Under the pieces are notes generated by a model. The model was not told the origin of the DNA. It did no database searches and worked only from the letters and a program-made list of their open reading frames with translations. From Echinostoma caproni (Eukaryota; Platyhelminthes; Trematoda; Plagiorchiida; Echinostomatidae), in NCBI GenBank assembly GCA_900618425.1, contig UZAN01048053.1, positions 1 through 15,252 on the forward strand: 15,252 nucleotides of DNA, written 5' to 3'. Within the stretch, counting starts at the first letter, position 1. Each line of letters opens with the position of its first letter. A program made the position numbers and the translations under genes. Below, piece after piece: positions 1 to 10,422 of the stretch.

Positions 1-770
1 CTGACTCGGTGTACTGATAGAGATTCTGTTTAGAAATTGATCACAGGCACCTGGTTTGCATGTGCCACGAAGTTTAGTCAACAGATTCGAGCGAAGACGA
101 ATAATTCGAATAGTAAATATGTGGTCACAATACTTGTAGGAGTATGTACCAAGAAGGGAGTAATTCAAATAGTGAATAAGTGGTCACAATACTTCTAACA
201 GTATGTACCAATATGGATGGAATAATTCAGATAGTAAATAAGTGGTCACAATACTTCTAGGAGTATGTACCAAGTTGGAAGAACCTGGTTTGCATGTGCC
301 ACGAAGTTGAGTCAACAAATTCGAGCGAAAACGTGTTGAGGAGGCATTCGAATAGTAAATAAGTGGTCACAATACTTCTAGGAGTATGTACCAAGATGGA
401 ATGTCATTCAAATAGTGAATAAGTGGTCACAATACATTGAGGAGTATGTAGCAAGATGGAATGTGTTCCACAGATACAGCTTTGAAGCTGAATCGTTGTA
501 CTGATAGAGATTCTGTGCACCTGGTTTGCATGTGCCACGGAGTTTAGTCAAATGATTCGAGCGAAAACGAGGTGAGGAGTAAGTTAAATAATGCATAAGT
601 GGTCACAAGTTGAGTCAACAAATTCGAGCGAAAACGTGGTGAGAAGTAATTCGAATAGTAAATAAGTGGTCACAATACTTCTAGGAGTATGTACCAAGAT
701 GGAAATGATCCACAGATACAGCTTTGAAGCTGAATCGGTGTACTGATAGAGATTCTGTTTAAAAAGTTCA

Positions 771-950
771 AATAGTAAATAAGTGGTCACAATACTTCTA
801 GGAGTATGTACCAAGATGGAATGTGTATCAAATAGTGAATAAGTGGTCACAATACTTCTAGGAGTATGTACCAAGATGGAATGTGTTGAAATAGTAAATA
901 AGTGGTCACAATACTTCTAGGAGTATGTACCAAGATGGATTGTGTTCCCC
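771..950 (+). repeat. Short-period sub-array (about 60 bp) of the AATAGTAAATAAGTGG part of the unit
   Basis: The word AATAG recurs at 771, 831 and 890, giving periods of 60 and 59 bp. Each copy holds only the first third of the 193-bp unit (AATAGTAAATAAGTGG through AAGATGGAATGTG) and then jumps back. The same kind of sub-array occurs at 2637/2697 (60 bp) and at 2890/2950/3011/about 3069 (60, 61 and about 58 bp). Confidence 0.85.
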
Positions 951-1739
951 AGATACAGCTTTGAAGCTGGATCGGTGTACTGATAGAGATTCTGTTTAGA
1001 AAGTGGTCACATGCACCTGGTTTCCATGTGCCACGAAGTTGAGTCAACAGATTCGAGCGAAGACGAGGTGAGGAGAAAATCAAATAGTAAACAGGTGTTC
1101 ACAATACTTCTAGGAGTATGTTCCAAGATGGAATGTGTTCCACAGATACAGCTTTGAACGGATCGGTGTACTGATAGAGAGAAGATGGAATGTGTTCCAC
1201 AGATACAGCTTTGAAGCTGAATCGGTGTACTGATCGAGGCTTGATGTAGCAAGTGGTCACAGCTACCTGGTTTGCATGTGCCACGAAGTTGAGTCAACGT
1301 ATTCGAGGGAAGAGAAGGTGGTGAGTAATAGTTGTGCAAGTGAATAATTGGTCATGATATTGACGCGAAAACAAGGTGGTGAGTAATAGTTGTGCAAGTG
1401 AATAATTGGTCATGATACTTGTAGGAGTATGTACGCGAAGATGATGTGTTCCACAGATACATCTTTGAAGCTGAATCGGGGTGTACTGATCGAGATTCTG
1501 TTTAGAAAGTGGTCACAGGCACCTGGTTTGCATGGTGAAACGTTTCAAGCGAAAACATGGTGAGGAGCAATTCAAATGGTAATTGCGAAGTTTAGTCAAC
1601 AAATTCGAGCGAAGACGAGGTGGGGAGTAATTCAAATAGTAAAACGAAGTTTAGTCAACAGATTCGAGCGAAGACGAGGTTGGGAGTAATTCAAATAGTG
1701 AATAGTGGTCACAATACTTCTAGGAGTATGTACCGAGAT

Positions 1740-1978
1740 GGATTGTGTTCCACAGATACAGCTTTGAAGCTGAATCGGTGTACTGATAGAGATTCCTTGG
1801 ATTGTGTTCCACAGATACAGCTTTGAAGCTGATCGGTGTACTGATAGAGGTTCTGAATGGATTGTGTTCCACAGATACAGCTTTGAAGCTGATCGGTGTA
1901 CTGATAGAGATTCTGTAGGGATTGTGTTCCACAGATACAGCTTTGAAGCTGAATCGGTGTACTGATAGAGATTCTGTT
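1740..1978 (+). repeat. Four-copy 60-bp sub-array of the CAGCTTTGAAGCTG part of the unit
   Basis: GGATTGTGTTCC starts at 1740, 1799, 1859 and 1919, so the periods are 59, 60 and 60 bp. Each copy spans the GTTCCACAGATACAG segment, the CAGCTT/AAGCTG hairpin and TACTGATAGAG, then returns to GGATTGTG. Two of the inner copies share a one-base loss after GAAGCTG, which points to local copying of one variant. The period is divisible by three, so the minus strand encodes a spurious 20-residue repeat here. Confidence 0.9.
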
Positions 1979-3698
1979 AAGAAAGTGGTCACAGGCACCT
2001 GGTTTGCATGTGCCACGAAGTTTAGTCAACAGATTCGAGCGAAGACGACTTGAGGAGTAATTCAAATAGTAAATAAGTGGTCACAATACTTCTAGGAGTA
2101 TGTACCAAGGATGGGGAGTAATTCGAATAGTAAATAAGTGGTCACGATACTTCTAGGAGTATGTACCAAGATGGAATGTGTTCCAAATAGTATATAAGTG
2201 GTCACAATACTTCTAGGAGTATGTACCAAGATGGAATGTGTTCCAAGAGAGGTGGGGAGTAATTCAAATAGTAAATAAGTGGTCACAATACTTCTAAGAG
2301 TATGTACCAAGATGGAATGTGTTCCACAGATAGGCACCTGGTTATCACGTTGCCACGATGGCATGTGCCACGAAGTTTAGTCAACAGATTCGAGCGAAGA
2401 CGAGGTGGGGAGTAATTCAACTAGTAAATAAGTGGTCACAATACTTCTAGGAGTATGTACCAAGATGGATTGTGTTCCACTAGTAAATAAGTGGTCACAA
2501 TACTGCTAAGAGTATGTACCAAGATGGAATGTGTTCCACCGATACAGCTTTGAAGCTGAATCGGTGTACATCTGGTTTGCATGTGCCACGAAGTTTAGTC
2601 AACAGATTCGAGCGAAGACGAGGTGGGGAGTGTTCGAATAGTAAATAAGTGGTCACAATACTTCTAGGAGTATGTACCAAGATGGAATGTGTATCAAATA
2701 GTGAATAAGTGGTCACAATACTTCTAGGAGTATGTACCAAGATGGAGTGTGTTCCACCGATACAGCTTTGAAGCTGAATCGGTGTACTGATAGAGATTCT
2801 GTTTAGAGGGTGGTCACACGCACCTACTTTGCATGTGCCACGAAGTTTAGTCAACAGATTCGAGCGAAGACGAGGTGGGGAGTAATTTGAATATTAAATA
2901 ATTGGTCACAATACTTCTAGGAGTATGTACCAAGATGGAATGTGTTCCGAATAGTAAATAAGTGGTCACAATACTTCTAGGAGTATGTACCAAGATGGAA
3001 GAGTAATTCAAATAGTAAATGAGTGGTCACAATACTTCTAGGAGTATGTACCAAGATATGTGTTCCACAGAGTAAATAAGTGGTCACATTACTTCTAGGA
3101 GTATGTACCAAGATGGAATGTGTTCCACAGATACAGCGTTAAAGCTGAATCGGTGTACTGATAGAGATTCTGTTTAGAAAGTGGTCACAGCTACCTGGTT
3201 TGAATGTGCCACGAAGGAGTCAACAAATTCGAGCGAAAACGTGGTGAGGAGTAATTCGAATAGGTAAATAAGTGGTCACAATACTTCTAGGAGTATGTAC
3301 CAAGAGCAATTCAAATAGTAAATAAGTGGTCACAATACTGCTAGGAGTATGTACCAAGATGGAATGTAATAGTATATAAGTGGTCACAATACTTCTAGGA
3401 GTATGTACCAAGATGGAATGTGTTCCAAGAATCAACTTTGAAGCTGAATCGGTGTACTGATAGAGATTCTGTTTAGAAAGTGGTCACAGGCACCTCGTTA
3501 CCATTTCCCACGAAGTTTAGTCAACAGATTCGAGCGAAGACGAGGTGGGGAGTAATTCAAATAGTAACCAAGTGGTCACAATACTTCTAGGAGTATGTAC
3601 CAAGATGGAATGTGTTCCACAGAGTAAATAAGTGGTCACATTACTTCTAGGAGTATGTACCAAGATGGAATGTGTTCCACAGATACAGCATTGAAGCT

Positions 3699-3897
3699 GA
3701 ATCGATGTACTGATAGAGATTCTGTTTAAAAAGTGTTCGCAGGCACCTGGTTTGCATGTGCCACGAATTTGATTACTCATAGAGATTCTGTTTAGAAAGT
3801 GTTCACAGGCACCTGGTGTGCATGTGCCACGAATACTGATAGAGATTCTGTTTAGAAAGTGGTCACAGGCACTTGGTTTGCATGTGCCACGAAGTTT
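3699..3897 (+). repeat. 60-bp sub-array of the GGCACCTGG part of the unit, copy 1 of a long-range duplicate
   Basis: TGATAGAGAT-like starts at 3711, 3777 and 3837 give periods of 66 and 60 bp, and the copies span CTGATAGAG to GTGCCACGAA. The block carries rare variants: AAAAAGTGTTCGC, an AATTTGATTACTCATAGAG junction, and CTGGTGTGC. All reappear at a constant offset of 3909 bp in the block at 7608. Confidence 0.88.
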
Positions 3898-6800
3898 AGT
3901 TTTGGAATAGTCAATCAGTGGTCACATTAGTTCTAGGAGTATGCACCAGACGGAACGTTTTCAACAGATTCGAGCGAAGACGAGGTTGGGAGTACTCAAA
4001 TAGTGAATAAGTGGTCACAATACTTCTAAGAGTATGTACCAAGATGGAATGTGTTGAAATAGTAAATAAGTGGTCACAATACTTCTAGGAGTATGTACCA
4101 AGATGGATTGTGTTCCAAAGATTGAGCTTTGAAGCTGAATCAGTGTACTGATAGAGATTCTGTTTAGAAAGTGGTCACGGATACAGCTTTGAAGCTGGAT
4201 CGGTGTACTGATAGAGATTCTGTTTAGAAAGTGGTCACAGGCACCTGGTTTGCATGTGGAGTCAACAAATTCGAGCGAAAACGTGTTGCGGGCACCTGGT
4301 TTGCATGTGCCACGAAGTTTAGTCAACAGATTCGAGCGAAGACGAGGTTGATGTGTTCCACAGATACAGCTTTGAAGCTGAATCGGTGTACTGCTAGAGA
4401 TTCTGTTTAGAAAGTGGTCACAGGCACCTGGTTTGCATGTGTGATAGAGATTCTGTTTAGAAAGTGGTCACAGGCACCTGGTTTGCATGTGCCACGAAGT
4501 TGAGTCAACAAATTCGAGCGAAAACGTGGTGACACTCTCTGATATGTATTTGCCGCGATGTTTATTCAAGAAATTCGAGCGAAGACGAGGTGGGGAGTAA
4601 CCTGGTTTGCATGTGCCACGAAGTTGAGTCAACAAATTCGAGCGAAGACGTGGTGGGGAGAAATTCGAATAGTAAAGAAGTGGTCACAATACTTCTAGGA
4701 GTATGTACCAAGATGGAATGTGTTCCACAGATACAGAGTAAATAAGTGGTCACATTACTTCTAGGAGTATGTACCAAGATGGAATGTGTTCCACAGATAC
4801 AGCATGAAGCTGGATCGGTGTACTGATAGAGATTCTGTTTAGATAGTGGTCACAGGCACCTGGTTTGCATGTGCCACGAAGTTGAGTCAACAAATTCGAG
4901 CGAAGACGAGGTGAGCGTAATTCGAATAGTAAATAAGTGGTCACAATACTTCTAGGAGTATGTACCAAGATGGAATATGATCCACAGATACAGCTTTGAA
5001 GCTGAATCGGTGTACTGATAGAGATTCTGTTTAAAAAGATCGGTGTAGTGATAGAGATTCTGTTTAGAACGTGGTCACAGCCACCTGGTTTGCATGTGCC
5101 ACGAAGTTTAGTCAACAAATTCGAGCGAAGACGAGGTGGGAATAATTCAGATAGTAAATAAGTGGTCACAATACTTCTAGGAGTATGTACCAAGTTGGAA
5201 GCACCTGGTTTGCATGTGCCAACGAAGTTTAGTGAACAGATTCGAGCGAAAACGTCATTCGAATAGTAAATAAGTGGTCACAATACTTCTAGGAGTATGT
5301 ACCAAGAGGTTCAAATAGTAAATAAGTGGTCACAATACTTCTAGGAGTATGTACCAAGATGGAATGTGTGCCACAGATACAGCTCTGGTCACAATACTTC
5401 TAGGAGTATGTACCAAGATGGATTGTGTTCCACAGATACAGCTTTGAAGCTGAATCGGTGTACTGATAGAGGTTCTGTTTAGAAAGTGGTCACAGGCACA
5501 TGGTTTGCATGTGTCAAGACGTTGAGTCAACAAATTCGAGCGAAAACGTGTTGAGGAGGCATTCGAATAGTAAATAAGTGGTCACAATACTTCTAGGAGT
5601 ATGTACCAAGATGGAATGTGATTCAAATAGTAAATAAGTGGTCACAAGACTTCTAGGAGTATGTACCAAGATGGAATGTGAATAGTATATAAGTGGTCAC
5701 AATACTTCTAGGAGTATGTACCAAGATGGAATGTGTTCCAAGAGAGGTGAGGAGTAATTCAAATAGTAAATAAGTGGTCACAATACTTCTAGGTGTATGT
5801 ACCCGTTGGAATCCGTTCCACAGATACAGCTTTCAAGCTGAATCGGTGTACTGATAGAGATTCTGGATGGGGAGTAATTCAAATAGTGAATAAGTGGTCA
5901 CAATACTTCTAAGAGTATGTACCAAGATGGAATGTGTTCCACAGATACAGCTTTGAAGCTGAATCGGTGTACTGATAGAGATTCTGTAAGAAAGTGGTCA
6001 CGGGCACCTGGTTTGCATGTGCCACGAAGTTTAGTCAACAGATTCGAGCGAATACGAGGTGGGTAATTGAAATAGTGAATAAGTGGTCACAATACTTCTA
6101 AGAGTATGTACCAAGATGGAATGTGTTCCGCAGTTACAGCTTTGAAGCTGAATCGGTGTACTGATAGAGATTCTGTTTAGAAAGTGGTCACATAGATACA
6201 GCTTTGAAGCTGAATCGGTGTACTGATAGAGATTCTGTTTAGAAAGTGGTCACAGTACCTGATATGCATGTGCCATGAAGTTTATTTAACAAATTCCAGC
6301 GAAAACGAGGTGGGGAGTAATTCAAATAGTAAATAAGTGGTCACATTACTTCTAGGAGTATGTACCAAGATGGAATGTGTTCCACAGATACAGCCTTCGA
6401 AGCTGAATCGGTATAGGAGTATGTACCAAGATGGAATGTGTTCCACAGATACAGCTTTGAAGCTGGATCGGTGGCTGATAGAGATTCTGTTTAGAAAGTG
6501 GTCACATGCACCTGGTTTGCATGTGCCACGAAGTGTAGTCAACACATTCGAGCGAATACAAGGTGAGGAGCATATCAAATAGTAAATAAGTGGTCACAAT
6601 ACTGCGAGTCAACAAATTCGAGCGAAGACGATTGCGGAATTATTCAAATGGTGAATAAGTGGTCACAATTATCGAAGGAGTATGTACCAAGATGGAATGT
6701 GTTCCACAGATACAGCTTTGAAGCTGAATCGCGTACTGATAGAGATTCTGTTTAGAAAGTGGTCACAGGCACTTGGTTTGCATGTGCCACGAAGTTGAGT

Positions 6801-7607
6801 CAACAAATTCGAGCGAAGACATGGTGAGGAGGCATTCGAATAGTAAATAAGTGGTCACAATACTTCTAGGAGTATGTACCAAGATGGAATGTTATTCGAA
6901 TAGTAAATAAGTGATCACAATACTTCTAGGAGTATGTACCAAGATGGAATGTGTTCCAAAATATTAGATCAAAGGTCACAATACTTCTAGGAGTATGTAC
7001 CAAGATGGAATGTGTTCCACAGATACAGCTTTGCAGCTGGATCGGTGTACTGATAGAGATTCTGTTTAGAAAGTGGTCACAGGCACCTGGTTTGCATGTG
7101 CCAATATGTTTAGTCAACAGATTCGAGCGAAGACGAGGTGGGGAGTAATTCAAATAGTAAATAAGCGAAGTTTAGTCAACAGATTCGAGCGAAGACGAGA
7201 TGGGGAGTAATTCAAATAGTAAATAAGTGGTCACAATACTTCTAGGAGTATGTACCAAGAGGGAATGTGTTCCACAGATACAGCTTTGAAGCTGAATCGG
7301 GTGTACTATAGATTCTGTTTAGAAAGTGGTCACAGGCACCTGGTTTGCATGTGCCACGATGTGCCATGAAGTTTAGTCAACAAATTCGAGCGAAGACGAG
7401 GTGGGGAGTAATTCAAATAGTAAATAAATTTAGTGAACAGATTCGAGCGAAGACGAGGTGGGGAGTAATTCAAATAGTAAATAAGTGGATCACACTACGT
7501 CTAGAAGTATGTACCAAGATGTGATGTGTTCCACAGATACAGCTTTGAACAACACTTCTAGGAGTATGTACCAAGATGGAATGTGTTCCACAGATACAGC
7601 TTTGAAT

Positions 7608-7865
7608 GAATCGATGTACTGATAGAGATTCTGTTTAAAAAGTGTTCGCAGGCACCTGGTTTGCATGTGCCACGAATTTGATTACTCATAGAGATTCTGT
7701 TTAGAAAGTGTTCACAGGCACCTGGTGTGCATGTGCCACGAACACTGATAGAGATTCTGTTTAGAAAGTGGTCACAGGCACCTGGTTTGCATGTGCCACG
7801 AATACTGATAAAGGTTCTGTTTAGAAAGTGGTCACAGCTACCTGGTTTGCATGTGCCACGAAGTG
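7608..7865 (+). repeat. 60-bp sub-array, copy 2 of the long-range duplicate, with one extra unit
   Basis: Starts of the TGATAGAGAT word at 7620, 7686, 7746 and 7806 give periods of 66, 60 and 60 bp. The first ~190 bp match 3699-3890 at a fixed offset of 3909 bp with no gap and only two mismatches seen by eye. This copy then has one additional 60-bp unit, which the 3699 block lacks. Confidence 0.88.
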
Positions 7866-8198
7866 TAGTCAACGAGATTCGAGCGAAGACGACTTGAGGA
7901 GTAATTCAAATAGTAAATAAGTGGTCACAATACTTCTAGGAGTATGTACCAAGGATAATTCGAATAGTAAATATGTGGTCACAATACTTGTAGGAGTATG
8001 TACCAAGATTGAGGAGTAATTCAAATAGTAAATTAGTGGTCACAATACTTCTAGGAGTATGTATAAGATGGAATGTGTTCCACAGATACAGCTTTCAAGC
8101 TGAATCGGTGTACTGATAGAGATTCTGTTTAGAAAGTGGTCACAGGCACCTGGTTTTATGTGCCACGTACAATAGCAGTGTTAGTACATAGGTAGACA

Positions 8199-8528
8199 AT
8201 GATAAATTTTAAAAAATGGTGGGGATCAGAGCGAAAACAGAGAGTGAAAGGAACACAAACCGTACAAGTTCATACACGAATTTATGAAGAAAGTTCATTT
8301 GAGGAAAGGGAAAAAGAGAATGCTTACAAAGAAGAAGGAAGAGACGATCCAAATACTGTTCAGGAGGTTGCAGAGATCTGTGTACAAGAACCGCGACTAG
8401 GAATAGCAACGACGGGGAGACAGCACAATCTACATCCCGATCACGAAGTGGACGAATATACCAATCAGGATCATAATGAAAATCTTTCAAAAGAAGAAGG
8501 ATGTGTTGGAAAGTGTTGTTTAAAATGA
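8199..8528 (+). CDS. Possible coding sequence or exon, unknown charged 109-residue protein
   Basis: This open frame runs from ATG 8199 (an in-frame TAG lies at 8193-8195) to TGA 8526-8528. The product would be strongly charged and soluble, rich in Glu, Lys, Asp and Asn, with a KEREK-like acidic/basic stretch near residues 35-50 and a Cys-rich end (CVGKCCLK). It has no membrane segment or domain I can name. Codons favour the purine-any-pyrimidine pattern typical of genuine coding DNA (many GAN, AAT and GTT codons). It begins about 30 bp after the satellite ends. An even longer minus-strand frame covers the same bases, so strand is uncertain. It could equally be one exon of a larger gene or a decayed repeat. 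Confidence 0.3.
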   Translation: MINFKKWWGSERKQRVKGTQTVQVHTRIYEESSFEEREKENAYKEEGRDDPNTVQEVAEICVQEPRLGIATTGRQHNLHPDHEVDEYTNQDHNENLSKEEGCVGKCCLK

Positions 8529-9018
8529 TTGTTTGTTTTACTGCATCAATTGTGTTTTTACGATTGGTCCGTGTAAGACTTGAATTTTGCCCGTCGAACA
8601 ATCTGATTGGTTCATGGTTATAAATAAACGACTGTGATTCCTTTCCCAAAGGTGATTCGTGTCCAGTGGACCAGAGAAAATGTGTCGAGAGAATATCCTG
8701 AAGAACTGACTTTTGACAGTTGACATTCCACAGATATACAAGAAATGTTTTATGTGCAGTGAGTAGATATACATTTGGTGAAGTTACACCACAACCGGCG
8801 CACATAAGTGATGACGCCTCCACCTTCAGTTTTCCTTCCTGGAGGTCTATCTGCTTGAAATAATTGGAAGCTTTCGATCGGAACCAATTCGTCATCGACG
8901 GATTCTTATAACCAAGATTCTTGGAAAAGTAGCACACGTTTTGGAGTACTCTCAACAGTGAATCAGAAGACCGATCTCCGATAGCTTAGTAGGAATTGAG
9001 CCGAAATTCGACGACAAA

Positions 9019-9140
9019 ATGGTAGGAAAATCAGTGCTCTTCAGGTTGCGGTGCTCAAGTGCAACGTGTCAGCCAGCGCGATGTTTTTTCCGTTTGCCGT
9101 GTGAATCTCTGGTGATCCTTTTAACCTTCGTTTTCACAAG
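9019..9140 (+). other. Open frame upstream of the possible exon; intron or coding unclear
   Basis: ATG at 9019 sits in a good start context (AAAATGG) and opens a frame through to 9273. Its first ~40 residues are Cys/Arg-rich followed by a short hydrophobic run, which could be a weak signal-anchor or just translated intron with its pyrimidine tract. Confidence 0.12.
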
Positions 9141-9264
9141 ACGAGAAAAGGCATGTAAAGACGGTTCGTTGATATATTCCACGGATACTCGTAAGGAAAT
9201 TAACCTGAGTGCGTTGAAGGTTATCATTGAGATCACCGTAATTGATAAAAAAGTATATCTAGAG
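9141..9264 (+). other. Possible internal exon, unknown product
   Basis: The segment is preceded by a pyrimidine-rich run ending TTTTCACAAG (9131-9140), which fits a 3' splice site, and is followed by GAG/GTTAGT, which fits a 5' splice site (GT at 9265). Between them a frame stays open and encodes a plausible mixed alpha/beta sequence (for example KVIIEITVIDKKVYLE near the end). The same frame is open from ATG 9019, with a hydrophobic run LVILLTFVFT just before the putative acceptor, so a single-exon reading 9019-9273 (84 residues) is also possible. I recognise no family. The call rests only on splice-like signals and coding look. Confidence 0.22.
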
Positions 9265-9397
9265 GTTAGTTGATGAACAAATCAAAGCTCAGGCGATAAC
9301 AGAAAATGGCACGGCCAATTTCGGAAGCCCTGCCTGTAGTAGAAACAAAGGCTGCGCCATTTCCTCTTCTCTTCTCTAATTCCAGATAACTTTGAAA

Positions 9398-9435
9398 CGG
9401 TCAAACCGGTAAAAATACCGACTCGCAGGTGAGTC
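9398..9435. other. Cluster of three short perfect hairpins
   Basis: Within 38 bp there are three perfect inverted repeats in a row: CGGTcaaACCG (9398-9408), CGGTAaaaaTACCG (9407-9420) and GACTCgcaggtGAGTC (9420-9435). The first two overlap by two bases and are alternatives to each other. No U-run follows, and the function is unknown. Confidence 0.6.
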
Positions 9436-9562
9436 AATCTTAGGACGCCTCTACCAAGACACTTCACAGGCGAAGGCCTTCTCACGTCCTGAAATTTGAA
9501 ATATCATTTGCAATTTGAATTCTTATTACGCAGTGTTCGCATTTTTTTAGTTGCTGCTTTTC

Positions 9563-10422
9563 CCTTCTCCCCTTATCAGGTGGGTTCCCACCCCAGAATG
9601 CCGAGTCTCTTCTCTCCATTCCAGATTCAGCGGTAATGGGCCTGTTGAAGGCTTGGGCTCTACGCCCACAGTGGACAATCTGGCTCCGGCAGTGGTTGTT
9701 GGACGCGGCTGTCTCCACCGGTTTGACTACACGCGTGCGCATTTCAGACAAGGCCGAGGATCACATCCCATGCCTTACCTAAAGGGTGTTTTGAGGTTGG
9801 GTGTCCAATGTGTAGTCAGTCCTACATCAAGGCAACCAACGCCTAAATATTATAAATAATATAAACCAGACAATCCGTTAAAGGTGAAGCCCCACGACTC
9901 ATTGTTCCTAGTTCACAGACGACATTCCATCTGTATCCACCGTTGAAACCGTTCATTTATAAGGTATTTGCCTTCCTTTTTGCATCACTGTGCATTTCTT
10001 TGGCTCGATTGCAGCTCTTTCGGAAACTACGAATATTTCACATTGACTAATCTCATTCTGTTCTTCGAACTCATTTTCGCGCATTATCTCCCGAGCGGAT
10101 ATTCCTACCTCCAGTTCTGTGTCTTCCCAAGTGTTCTTCATAATACAAAAGTTTACCTTTATGTGCTCTTCATAACAGGTCACTCTCTGTACTCCATTAT
10201 ATGACCTTGTCCGCTTTGTGTTTCTTTTTCACCACAATGCATCTTTACGATATATTCTATCCCAATCGAAAATAAGGTTCGTACTCTCTTTGTACTATTA
10301 CTTTTGGTTCTCAACCTTCATCTTTTTTCATTGTTGTACATTCGATCATGCGTACCAGCATGCTTCACGGGCCTCGTGAAATATACCGTTATTATTATTA
10401 TTATTGTTATTATTATTATTAT
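9563..10422 (+). repeat. Dispersed repeat copy A with ATT-rich 3' tail
   Basis: The block from the pyrimidine run before ATCAGGTGGG (about 9563) to about 9960 aligns by eye with about 11610-12000. Shared landmarks are CACCCCAGA, GACAATCTGGCTCCGGC versus CATAATCTGGATCCGGC, CGGCTGTCTCCACCG, TTTTGACTACA-like, and an AATAAAT-like stretch after CCTAAAT. Both copies end with a conserved tail, here CACGGGCCTCGTGAAATATA followed by (TTA)n at 10387-10422. The middle (about 9990-10360) is less clearly shared. Such microsatellite tails are typical of 3' ends of non-LTR elements, so the element probably reads on the plus strand. No transposition protein can be recognised. Confidence 0.65.
10387..10422 (+). 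repeat. TTA/ATT microsatellite (tail of copy A)
   Basis: An almost perfect TTA run with one TTG interruption lies directly after GTGAAATATACCG. It is the tail of the dispersed repeat. Confidence 0.9.

Larger units (their letters stand above)
1..8167 (+). repeat. Tandem satellite array, 193-bp consensus unit, mosaic
   Basis: The whole stretch is built from one unit. I counted 193 bp from aligned full units; the unit at 5876-6064 is 189 bp because of two small deletions. In order the unit reads: AATTCAAATAGTAAATAA, GTGGTCACAATACTTCTAGG, a segment ending GATACAG, a hairpin CAGCTTtgAAGCTG, TACTGATAGAGATTCTG, a second GTGGTCAC, a GGCAC...GTGCC stem, then GATTCGAGCGAAGACGAGG. By length the array holds about 42 unit equivalents, but many units are internally deleted. 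It runs off the left edge, and the right edge falls within a unit just after GTGCCACG. On the plus strand the consensus has about 52 G and 30 C (about 42% GC). Because 193 is not a multiple of three, reading frames shift at each unit, so the open frames seen here are not taken as genes. I do not recognise the family. Confidence 0.95.

Noticed and set aside
1470..1520. Possible hammerhead in the satellite from CTGATAGAG ... AGAAAG
   Set aside because: The core would need CUGANGA but the satellite reads CUGAUAGA with an extra base, and no proper stem II or GAAA/UH arrangement follows.
1..8167. Many minus-strand open frames of 60-147 codons across the array, sharing peptides such as LRGTCKPGACDHFLNR
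   Set aside because: They are translations of the repeat. The 193-bp unit shifts frame every copy, the same peptide appears in different contexts depending on random deletions, starts are inconsistent, and no domain is visible.
1..8167. CRISPR-like array
   Set aside because: There are no short repeats with unique spacers. The whole unit repeats, the variation lies in deletions, and no cas genes or bacterial features are present.
9380..9410. Second hammerhead from GAAACGGTC on the plus strand
   Set aside because: No CUGANGA box or stem II lies upstream at a workable distance.
9551..9859. 102-codon ORF in copy A as a protein-coding gene
   Set aside because: The frame is within a dispersed repeat and is broken by a stop in copy B. 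The two peptides resemble each other only because the DNA is homologous.
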